Positions 1 through 6,028 of a stretch of DNA of 7,595 bases are shown one piece after another (the stretch's first letter is position 1; each line of letters begins with the position of its first letter). Source of the DNA: Candidatus Roizmanbacteria bacterium CG_4_10_14_0_8_um_filter_39_9 (GTDB lineage Bacteria > Patescibacteriota > Microgenomatia > UBA1406 > GWC2-37-13); the NCBI GenBank assembly GCA_002784505.1, contig PFLF01000102.1, positions 6,253 through 13,847 on the forward strand. The letters are read 5' to 3'. The position numbers were made by a program, and so were the translations under genes. The notes under the pieces were generated by a model, which saw only the letters and a list, made by a program, of their open reading frames with translations, was not told the DNA's origin and searched no databases.

Positions 1-2
1 TC

Positions 3-188
3 GCGGAGTCCCGAAAACAAGGAGTATCTCCCTATGAAGGCTTTACCTTTAAGTTGAAGCTTAGTAATGTAAAACATAGGGAGGTTATTGAACAATTGAT
101 TGAAGAACTTCCCCAGGGACAGGAGCAAAATATCAATACCGCACTCGAACTAAATGCTGAAACGAAACGCAAGCTTGACGTATTATAA
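3..188 (+). CDS. C-terminal 61 residues of an unrecognised protein (cut by the left edge)
   Basis: An open frame enters from the left edge and ends at TAA 186-188, giving 61 visible residues. The visible part starts with a basic stretch and a possible beta segment (GFTFKLKL, about residues 13-20). A charged, helix-prone region with IEQLIEEL (about 29-36) follows, then a Gln/Asn-rich stretch and a basic tail ending RKLDVL. I recognise no family, and no catalytic motif or membrane segment is visible. The frame lies on the same strand as the genes that follow, but a 61-base gap with a promoter candidate separates them, so it may be the last gene of an upstream operon. It is soluble-looking. That it is coding is supported only by the unbroken frame and the close downstream gene. 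Confidence 0.55.
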   Translation, partial: AESRKQGVSPYEGFTFKLKLSNVKHREVIEQLIEELPQGQEQNINTALELNAETKRKLDVL

Positions 189-198
189 ATAATCCTGC

Positions 199-227
199 TT
201 GTTTTTTGAGGCCTTTTTTGGTATAGT
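199..227 (+). promoter_or_regulatory. Weak sigma70-like promoter candidate for the S1 gene
   Basis: TTGTTT (199-204) and TATAGT (222-227) are separated by 17 bases, the standard spacing. The -35 matches the consensus only in its TTG; the -10 matches in five of six. The predicted transcription start is near 234, giving a leader of about 16 bases before the ATG at 250. This lies in the only gap in the left part of the window. Confidence is limited by the weak -35 and the T-rich context. Confidence 0.4.
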
Positions 228-249
228 AGTTGTCTTAATTTATAAAAAC

Positions 250-1353
250 ATGACAAAAAAAAACCAACCCAAACCAACCAACAGAAAGGAGAAAGCAGAT
301 GGCCCCGTCAATCCAATGGAGGCACTTCTTAAAAAAACACAGGCAGTAAAAATAAAAAAAGGGAATGACATAGAAGCGACAATCATTTCCATATCAAAAA
401 AAGGAACCCTGTTTGATATTGGCGCAAAAGCATATGCCGTATTAGGAGACAAAGAGTTAAAAGAGATCTCAACATACCTTCCGTATTTAAAAGTAGGTGA
501 AAAGATACATGCACGGATTATTTCTGAAGAATCAAAAGAGGGCTTTCCGGTTTTATCACTTCGAAAGTTTTTTGAACAGGGGAAATGGGAAATATTAAAG
601 GTAAAAAAAGAAGATGAAAGTGAGATTGAGGTAATTTGTGGAGAGTATGGAAAAGGAGGAGTATTTGTTGACTTTATGGGCATCAGAGGAGTGATACCAA
701 AAATTCAGCTTACCGAGGATTTCCTTCAAAGCCCTGAAAAACTATCAGGACAGAAAATAAAGGTCAAAATTCTTGAAGTTGATGAGAAAAAGAACAGGCT
801 CGTGGTATCTCAGAAGATTGCCGTCCTTAAAATTTCGCACAAGGAGCTTCTTGAAGGGTTTAATAAAATAGAAGTTGGGACAAAATACAAGGCGCAAGTG
901 CTCGGAGTGTCCGAGTTTGGGATTTTCTGTGAGGTTGAAGGGGTTGAGGGTCTTATTCACATCTCTGAAATTTCATGGGAAAAGGTATCTGATCCTTCCG
1001 CATTTGCAAAAATTGGCGACAACATTGATGTTTCGGTCGTTGAAAAAAATGCAACAGACTTAAAACTGAATCTTTCCATAAAACGGTTAAGTCACGATCC
1101 ATGGGCAAATATTGAGGAGCGGTATCCAAAAGATAAGGAAGTAAACGGCGAGGTTGTACGACAGGAACGATATGGATATTTTGTCCGTCTTGAGCCCGGG
1201 ATTGAAGGGCTTGTTCACGTAAGTAAGTTGAGCGGAAAAGAAGATCTAAAGATCGGTTCAAAAATAAAGGCGTTCATCGAAAAAATCGACCAGAAGGCCC
1301 GAAAAATGAGCTTGGTTCTTACTCAAACGGAAAAACCGGTGACGTATAGATAA
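250..1353 (+). CDS. rpsA: Four-domain S1 RNA-binding protein, probably 30S ribosomal protein bS1
   Basis: The product is 367 residues. A Lys-rich N-terminal tail (about 1-35) is followed by four S1 (OB-fold) repeats at about 36-105, 123-190, 208-278 and 296-357. The last two are the most typical: FGIFCEVEGVEGLIHISEIS (223-242) and YGYFVRLEPGIEGLVHVSKLS (308-328). The first two are more diverged, as in bacterial bS1, where they tend to contact the ribosome while later repeats bind mRNA. Length and four repeats match the shorter bS1 type, not the six-repeat E. coli form. I chose ATG 250. A TTG at 199 would add a hydrophobic 17-residue extension overlapping the promoter candidate. No Shine-Dalgarno precedes the ATG. 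It ends 30 bases before the PrgI gene. It could instead be a bS1-like RNA-binding protein with another role; the symbol is tentative. Confidence 0.85.
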   Translation: MTKKNQPKPTNRKEKADGPVNPMEALLKKTQAVKIKKGNDIEATIISISKKGTLFDIGAKAYAVLGDKELKEISTYLPYLKVGEKIHARIISEESKEGFPVLSLRKFFEQGKWEILKVKKEDESEIEVICGEYGKGGVFVDFMGIRGVIPKIQLTEDFLQSPEKLSGQKIKVKILEVDEKKNRLVVSQKIAVLKISHKELLEGFNKIEVGTKYKAQVLGVSEFGIFCEVEGVEGLIHISEISWEKVSDPSAFAKIGDNIDVSVVEKNATDLKLNLSIKRLSHDPWANIEERYPKDKEVNGEVVRQERYGYFVRLEPGIEGLVHVSKLSGKEDLKIGSKIKAFIEKIDQKARKMSLVLTQTEKPVTYR

Positions 1354-1371
1354 TTTGAAGGGGTTTTGCGC

Positions 1372-1377
1372 TATACT
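1372..1377 (+). promoter_or_regulatory. TATACT -10 box abutting the PrgI gene start (leaderless promoter candidate)
   Basis: TATACT matches the sigma70 -10 consensus in five of six positions and ends 6 bases before ATG 1384. Transcription normally begins about 7 bases after the -10, which falls on or next to the A of the ATG, so the mRNA would be leaderless. No good -35 is visible at the expected place (GATAAT, 1349-1354). The same geometry occurs before gltX, which supports both calls. Confidence 0.5.
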
Positions 1378-1383
1378 GAAAGT

Positions 1384-2226
1384 ATGGAGCAACATCCCAT
1401 ACCGCGTCAAATAACATCCTTTGAATTTAAGCTGATAGGGTTCATGACCTTAAAGCAGTTTTTGTATCTCGTGATTGCCGCTCCTATTGCCTATATTGTC
1501 TACATGCTTTTTCCCATTCCTCTAATTAATATTCTTTTGGGTATCATGGTGATGATAGGGGGAGTTGCCTTTGCCTTTGTCCCCATTAATGACCGACCTC
1601 TTGATGTGTGGGTTAAAAATTTTTGGCGCCGTCTCAACTCCCCAACACAATTTTTTTATCATAAAAATAATCCCCCCATTTCCATTTTCCAAAACCTGTA
1701 TTTTGTAACCGACCCTCACAAAGTTATGGCCCATGTTGAGTCGGCGCAAATGCTTTCAAAATATTTGGCCGCAACCCGCCAAACGATGCAGGCCGATGCA
1801 AAAAAACGGGCAGTTCAGCAGGTTGTTCAGATGCCCACATCATCCCTTCGGGTATCACCGCCTGCGCGACCCGGCTCGACATCTGCCGCCCCTTCATTTT
1901 CTGTTCAACAAGTAGCCGCGCCTGTTGGGACAGCTCCTCTTCCAACCGGAGAAAAAAAATCATTTTTTAGCGGGACCGTCAAAAACAATAAACATATATC
2001 ACTTCCCGGCATACTCATTTATGTTCGGGATCAAAGAGGTACGCCAGTACGGCTCTTAAAAACTAACCCCCATGGTGTATTTGCGACCTATAATCCTCTC
2101 CCTCCCGGAGAGTATCCGTTTGAAATTAAGGATCCGAAGAACATCTATTTTTTTGATACAATGAAAATACAGATAAACGAGACTAATCCAAATTCAATTG
2201 AATTTATCTCAAAAGAGATGTTATAG
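1384..2226 (+). CDS. PrgI-family inner-membrane protein with C-terminal transthyretin/carboxypeptidase-regulatory-like domain
   Basis: The product is 280 residues. The N-terminal 90 residues are PrgI-like: a MEQHPIPRQITSFEF opening, MTLKQF at 21-26, two hydrophobic membrane segments (about 26-43 and 46-66), then the basic amphipathic W-V-K-N-F-W-R-R stretch and SPTQF. PrgI-family proteins are small membrane components of VirB4-dependent type IV secretion systems, occupying the VirB3 place. Residues about 92-150 are mixed helix, 150-193 form a Pro/Ser/Ala-rich linker, and 194-280 form a beta-rich domain. Its PGILIYVRD...VRLLKTNPHGVF...LPPGEYPFEI pattern resembles carboxypeptidase-regulatory/transthyretin-like sandwiches. 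I chose ATG 1384 because the family opening begins there; TTG 1366 would place the -10 box inside the gene. The next gene starts after a 3-base gap, and with VirB4 beyond it this supports a secretion role. Which face of the membrane carries the C-terminal domain is not visible. Confidence 0.85.
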   Translation: MEQHPIPRQITSFEFKLIGFMTLKQFLYLVIAAPIAYIVYMLFPIPLINILLGIMVMIGGVAFAFVPINDRPLDVWVKNFWRRLNSPTQFFYHKNNPPISIFQNLYFVTDPHKVMAHVESAQMLSKYLAATRQTMQADAKKRAVQQVVQMPTSSLRVSPPARPGSTSAAPSFSVQQVAAPVGTAPLPTGEKKSFFSGTVKNNKHISLPGILIYVRDQRGTPVRLLKTNPHGVFATYNPLPPGEYPFEIKDPKNIYFFDTMKIQINETNPNSIEFISKEML

Positions 2227-2229
2227 ATT

Positions 2230-2883
2230 ATGCCAGTTCAAAAACCCGTATCACCTGTTAAAGGATCAACCCAAAATTTTATTGAAATAGAAGACGTTAA
2301 AGACGACATACTTCTTTTAAAAGATATGTCAGCCGCCATTGTTATTGAGGTGGGGGCGGTAAATTTCTGGCTTTTATCGTCCGAAGAGCAAGTATCAATA
2401 ATCTATTCATATTCAAGTTTACTGAACTCACTTTCCTTTCCGATACAGATTCTTATTCTCTCAAAAAAGATGGACATTTCTTCCTATCTTGAGTATATTG
2501 ATTCAAAACTGAAAACAAAAAAAGACGAGCTTATGAAGATGCGTCTTTCAAGTTATCGTGATTTCATCAAGAGTGTCGTGAAAAAAAATACAGTTCTTGA
2601 AAAAAAGTTTTATTTTGCCGTTCCATTTTCTCCTCTTGAGATGGGGGTAAGCGGAATAGGGTCGGGGTTGAAAAAAGAATATGTCATTGCCCGTGCGAAA
2701 ACCGCCCTATATCCAAAACGGGACCACCTTCTGAGACTGTTGGCCAAAATTGGACTGCGCGCCACCGTTTTACAAAAACAAGAATTAACGGAGTTATTTT
2801 TTAATCTATATAATCCGTCAGCTACCGGACGTATGCTTGCTCCGGTTCAAAGTTATACCGATGTTATTATGTCAAGCGCGTAA
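2230..2883 (+). CDS. TraC-like protein, probable VirB4 N-terminal partner
   Basis: The product is 217 residues with no membrane segment or nucleotide-binding motif. The pattern fits the TraC-like proteins that sit between PrgI and VirB4 genes in Candidate Phyla Radiation genomes: a short disordered lead, then IEIEDVKDDILLLKDMSAAIVIEV (18-41), VNFWLLSSEEQ (44-54), a long helix, SFPIQILILSKKMD (69-82), a charged helix about 86-120, KFYFAVPFSP (126-135) and a terminal ELTELFFNLYNPS motif (185-197). Equivalent segments form the N-terminal region of full-length VirB4/TraC proteins. I infer that it works with the downstream ATPase. Only three bases separate it from the genes on each side, so the three are probably one operon. 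ATG 2230 is the only sensible start; a weak purine run (AAAGAG) lies about 14 bases upstream. Confidence 0.75.
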   Translation: MPVQKPVSPVKGSTQNFIEIEDVKDDILLLKDMSAAIVIEVGAVNFWLLSSEEQVSIIYSYSSLLNSLSFPIQILILSKKMDISSYLEYIDSKLKTKKDELMKMRLSSYRDFIKSVVKKNTVLEKKFYFAVPFSPLEMGVSGIGSGLKKEYVIARAKTALYPKRDHLLRLLAKIGLRATVLQKQELTELFFNLYNPSATGRMLAPVQSYTDVIMSSA

Positions 2884-2886
2884 ACT

Positions 2887-4617
2887 ATGGCTCAAAATCA
2901 AACCATTCCCCCGGAAGCCCAAAATGTTGCAAAGGTACTTTCACAGGGTACCGTTACCATTAAAGATCTTATAGCGCCCTCATTCATTGAGGCGGACTTT
3001 ACCCATTTGAAAATTGATGAGAAATATTACCGGACCATGTATGTTGTTGGCTACCCGCGGTATGTGTCTGCCAATTGGTTGTATTCTCTCATTACTTTTG
3101 ACCATCCGCTTTATATCTCCATGTACGTGTATCCTACGGAATCAAAATCAGTTCTTGATGAACTGCGCCGTAAAATTGCGGAAATGGAGGCAACCATTGA
3201 AGCTGAAATAAAAGCAGGCAAGGTTGTTGATCCGACCGTGCAGGTGGCGCTTGATGATGCGCTTTCTCTTCAGGCGGAACTCGCAAAAGGGTCCGAGCGA
3301 TTTTTTCAGTTCGGACTGTATATTACCATCCCTGCCGATACGAAAGAGGAGTTGGAAACCATCACCAAGGAAGTTGACAGCGCCCTTTCTTCTATCCTTG
3401 TTGTTGCAAAACAGGCAATTCTCGAGATGGAGGAGGGTTTTAAATCAACTCTCCCCATGTTTTATGACAAGCTGGCCGTGTGGAGAAATATGGATACAAC
3501 CTCCCTCGCTACCACATTTCCTTTTGCAACCGCATCCCTTACCCGGAATGAAGGAATCCTCTACGGGATCAATCAGCACGATGGCAGTCTTATTATTTTT
3601 GACCGCTTTACATTGGAAAACGCAAACTCGGTGATTCTTGGAAAATCGGGAGGAGGAAAAAGCTTTTTCGTGAAAATGGAAGCGCTCAGGCTTCTTATGA
3701 TGGATATAGACGTAATTATTATAGACCCTGAAAACGAATATAAAAAGTTATCCGATAACATGGGAGGTGAATTTGTAGTTTTTTCAACAACTTCCCAGTA
3801 TAAAATCAACCCGTTTGAACTTTTAAATGACGGAGCCATTGAACCGGATGAACTTTCCAATAAGATACTCGATCTCCATTCACTTATGAAAGTGATTATG
3901 GGCGATATTACTCCCGCACAGGATGCGCTGCTTGACCGTGCCCTTGTGTTAACGTATCGGGAAAAAGGAATCACTCAGGATCCTGCAACTTTTAGATCAC
4001 AGCCTCCCCTTCTTGAAGACTTATACAAGGTTTTTATGGGAATGGAGACACCTGAAGCAAAAGAGATGGCAGGAAGACTTGAAAAATTTGTCATGGGATC
4101 GGCCGCCGGTATTTTTAATCAAAACTCAAACTTTGATATTAAAAACCATTTTACAGTATTTGGCATTCGGGATCTTGAAGAAAATCTCCGGCCCGTTGCC
4201 ATGTACATTGTCCTTGACTATATTTGGAATAGAGTCCGCCGCAATAAAAAAAAGAGGGTGCTCATTGTTGATGAGGCATGGTACCTTATTAAAAACAAAG
4301 ACTCAGGGGCATATCTCCATAATTTTGCAAAGCGCGCACGTAAATATATGTTAGGGTTAACAACCATTACGCAGGACGTGGAAGATTTTCTGGCAACTGA
4401 TGAAGGAAAGGCGATTGTCACCAACTCAAGCTTGCAAATTATTTTAAAACAATCAACGGCAGCTGTTGATAAAATTACCGACACATTCTACTTAACTGGA
4501 GGAGAAAAACATTTTCTTCTGTCTGCGGGTGTGGGAGAAGGACTTTTTTTTGCGGGACAGTCACATGTAGGTTTTCGTGGAATTGCATCGGATGAAGAAA
4601 AATCAATCATTGAATAG
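2887..4617 (+). CDS. virB4: VirB4-family type IV secretion ATPase (short form)
   Basis: The product is 576 residues. Residues about 25-240 carry a VirB4/TrbE-like N-terminal region (YYRTMYVVGYPRYV at 47-60) interrupted by a probable coiled coil (about 86-135). The ATPase core follows: Walker A GKSGGGKS at 252-259, the VirB4 motif IIIDPENEY at 277-285, Walker B VLIVDEAW at 458-465 (D462, E463), and the TTITQDVEDFL segment at 492-502 that follows the KRARK basic motif. All residues needed for ATP hydrolysis look intact. VirB4 ATPases power pilus assembly or substrate transfer at the inner membrane. Full-length VirB4 is roughly 790 residues, so this form is short by about the length of the gene before it. 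It starts three bases after that gene's stop, without a Shine-Dalgarno. No VirD4 coupling ATPase or channel protein lies in the window, so the substrate is unknown. Confidence 0.93.
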   Translation: MAQNQTIPPEAQNVAKVLSQGTVTIKDLIAPSFIEADFTHLKIDEKYYRTMYVVGYPRYVSANWLYSLITFDHPLYISMYVYPTESKSVLDELRRKIAEMEATIEAEIKAGKVVDPTVQVALDDALSLQAELAKGSERFFQFGLYITIPADTKEELETITKEVDSALSSILVVAKQAILEMEEGFKSTLPMFYDKLAVWRNMDTTSLATTFPFATASLTRNEGILYGINQHDGSLIIFDRFTLENANSVILGKSGGGKSFFVKMEALRLLMMDIDVIIIDPENEYKKLSDNMGGEFVVFSTTSQYKINPFELLNDGAIEPDELSNKILDLHSLMKVIMGDITPAQDALLDRALVLTYREKGITQDPATFRSQPPLLEDLYKVFMGMETPEAKEMAGRLEKFVMGSAAGIFNQNSNFDIKNHFTVFGIRDLEENLRPVAMYIVLDYIWNRVRRNKKKRVLIVDEAWYLIKNKDSGAYLHNFAKRARKYMLGLTTITQDVEDFLATDEGKAIVTNSSLQIILKQSTAAVDKITDTFYLTGGEKHFLLSAGVGEGLFFAGQSHVGFRGIASDEEKSIIE

Positions 4618-4623
4618 TATAAT
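4618..4623 (+). promoter_or_regulatory. Consensus TATAAT box between virB4 stop and gltX start (leaderless promoter candidate)
   Basis: A perfect TATAAT begins on the base after the virB4 TAG (4615-4617) and ends 7 bases before gltX ATG 4631. A start about 7 bases downstream would fall at 4630-4631, on the start codon. No -35 consensus is visible inside the virB4 coding end (AAGAAA at 4595-4600). The box would let gltX be expressed independently of the secretion operon. Confidence 0.55.
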
Positions 4624-4630
4624 TCCTTCT

Positions 4631-6025
4631 ATGGTACGAACTCGTATTGCTCCATCACCGACCGGTAAAGATGTCCATGTGGGAAGTATTTCAACTGGTC
4701 TCATGAATTTTGCGTGGGCTAAAAAAAATGGGGGACAGTTTATTATCCGCATTGAAGATACAGACCAAACCCGTATTGTGCCAGGTGGAGAAAAGAAAAT
4801 GTTGGAGACTCTTGAAAAGATCGGGCTGCATGCCGATGAGTCACCTTTAATTGGTGGTCCCTATATTCCCTACCGCCAATCTGAGCGACTTACCATATAT
4901 AAAAAATATGCGGAGGAATTGGCGGCAAACGGAAAAGCATATTATTGTACCTGTAAACCGGAGCGGTTGGATGCAATGAGAAAAAAACAGCAGGCGGAAA
5001 AAAAGATACCGAAGTACGACCGTCATTGTTATACCATTCAAAAAGAAGTAAAAGAAGAAATAGCAAAAGGAAGCAAATTTGTTATTCGGCTTTTGATTCC
5101 CGATACAGAAGTTACTTTTACCGACCTCATTCGGGGGACGGTTACCATGACCGGATCAAACTTAGATGATCAGGTGCTTCTTAAATCAGACGGATTCCCC
5201 ACATATCATTTAGGTGTTGTAGTTGATGATCATCTCATGAAAATTACCCACGTGATAAGGGGCGAAGAGTGGCTACCATCAACTCCAAAGCACATTATTC
5301 TCTACGAAGCATTTGGTTGGGAAATTCCTTTCTATGCTCACGTATCGCTTCTTCGCAATCCGGACAAGTCAAAGCTTTCCAAGCGAAAAAATCCGGTGTG
5401 GACGAGTGAGTATTTAGAGAAGGGTATTTTTCCCGAAGCACTACTCAATTATTTAGCTCTTATGGGTTGGAGCCACCCTGAAGGAAAAGAAATATTTACC
5501 CTCGATGAATACGTTGCCGCTTTTGACCTTAAAGATGTGCAAACGACCGCTCCTGTTTTTGATCCCGTCAAACTTGAATGGATGAATGGAGAATATATAA
5601 GAAAAGTTCAAAATTCAAAGCTCAAAGTGCAAATCTGCGAATTCTACAAAAACGAATTGAGTGAAAGCGTTGTTGAAAAAAGCATTCCCATAATCAAAGA
5701 AAGAATTAAAAAACTATCAGACTATCTTCCACTGTGTGATTTTCTTTTTCACCCCCCGTCCACCTACGCGGTGGACATGGGCCCAAGAAAGCAACTACTG
5801 GGACAAGCCTCAAAGAAGCTTGAAAGCATTACTGATTGGAGTGTAAAGTCGATTGGAGACACATTAATGGAGGCGTGTAAAGACTCAGGCCTTAAAACTG
5901 GAGAGTTTTTTATGATACTTCGGGTCGCAATTACGGGCAAAAAAATCTCCCCCCCTTTAAATGAATCTATGGAAATACTGGGAAAAGATGAGTGTTTAAC
6001 GAGAATTAACGTGTTGATAAACTAA
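4631..6025 (+). CDS. gltX: Glutamyl-tRNA synthetase (class I)
   Basis: The product is 464 residues, normal for the family. It charges tRNA-Glu with glutamate using ATP in the cytoplasm. Visible motifs are RIAPSPTG (5-12), the HIGH variant HVGS (16-19), IIRIEDTDQTR (38-48), a zinc-type knuckle with C106, C108 and C133 (YCTC...YDRHC), VIRGEEWLPSTPKH (208-221), the KMSKS variant KLSKR (248-252), LLNYLALMGWSHPEG (271-285), and the anticodon-binding tail with RVAITGKKISPPL (431-443). ATG 4631 is chosen because the family's N-terminus begins there; starting at 4577 would add 18 unrelated residues overlapping virB4. It has its own -10 box. Two oddities lie in the anticodon-binding region: a TTCAAAG-type heptamer run (residues 325-335) and a GC-rich hairpin (residues 376-382). 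Whether it charges only tRNA-Glu or also tRNA-Gln cannot be told. Confidence 0.96.
   Translation: MVRTRIAPSPTGKDVHVGSISTGLMNFAWAKKNGGQFIIRIEDTDQTRIVPGGEKKMLETLEKIGLHADESPLIGGPYIPYRQSERLTIYKKYAEELAANGKAYYCTCKPERLDAMRKKQQAEKKIPKYDRHCYTIQKEVKEEIAKGSKFVIRLLIPDTEVTFTDLIRGTVTMTGSNLDDQVLLKSDGFPTYHLGVVVDDHLMKITHVIRGEEWLPSTPKHIILYEAFGWEIPFYAHVSLLRNPDKSKLSKRKNPVWTSEYLEKGIFPEALLNYLALMGWSHPEGKEIFTLDEYVAAFDLKDVQTTAPVFDPVKLEWMNGEYIRKVQNSKLKVQICEFYKNELSESVVEKSIPIIKERIKKLSDYLPLCDFLFHPPSTYAVDMGPRKQLLGQASKKLESITDWSVKSIGDTLMEACKDSGLKTGEFFMILRVAITGKKISPPLNESMEILGKDECLTRINVLIN
5607..5634 (+). repeat. Degenerate heptanucleotide tandem repeat inside gltX
   Basis: Four consecutive 7-base units read TTCAAAA, TTCAAAG, CTCAAAG and TGCAAAT. 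Consensus is YTCAAAR, with the last unit the most diverged. Because 7 is not a multiple of 3, the translation changes from unit to unit and gives VQNSKLKVQI (326-335), directly after the conserved NGEYIRK. It replaces or extends the segment that normally links this motif to the next helix of the anticodon-binding region. Confidence 0.55.
5758..5776 (+). repeat. Perfect 7-bp inverted repeat (GC-rich hairpin) inside gltX
   Basis: GTCCACC (5758-5764) and GGTGGAC (5770-5776) flank a 5-base loop TACGC. Outside the stem, the C-run at 5752-5757 can pair with GGG (5779-5781) if the AT at 5777-5778 bulges, extending the stem to about 10 pairs. The patch is much richer in G and C than the surrounding gene. 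It encodes PSTYAVD (376-382), which lies in the helical C-terminal region of the synthetase. It could be a palindromic repeat that has landed in the gene, or an mRNA hairpin. Confidence 0.5.
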
Positions 6026-6028
6026 AAA

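Noticed and set aside
199..249. TTG start at 199 that would add a hydrophobic 17-residue, signal-anchor-like N-terminus to the S1 protein.
   Set aside because: The stretch overlaps the promoter candidate, S1 proteins are cytoplasmic, and ATG 250 opens a normal Lys-rich S1 tail.
189..249. T-rich gap (TTTTTTGAGGCCTTTTTT) as a rho-independent terminator of the left-edge gene.
   Set aside because: No GC-rich stem of useful length precedes the T runs; only GGCC is palindromic.
240..683. A 147-codon antisense open frame.
   Set aside because: It lies wholly opposite the S1 gene and has low-complexity Phe/Ser-rich sequence typical of a reverse-frame shadow.
1332..1367. AAAACC/GGTTTT inverted repeat at the end of the S1 gene as a terminator.
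   Set aside because: Six weak pairs with a loop of over 20 bases, overlapping the stop codon, would not be stable.
1366..1383. TTG start at 1366 for the PrgI gene.
   Set aside because: The added residues come from the -10 box itself, and the family N-terminus MEQHPIP begins at ATG 1384.
3573..3974. A 133-codon antisense open frame inside virB4.
   Set aside because: It lies opposite the Walker A region of an intact gene, and its Ser/Ile-rich product has no recognisable motif.
4577..4630. ATG start at 4577 for gltX, overlapping virB4.
   Set aside because: The 18 extra residues match nothing in GluRS, and the family N-terminus begins at 4631 after the TATAAT box.
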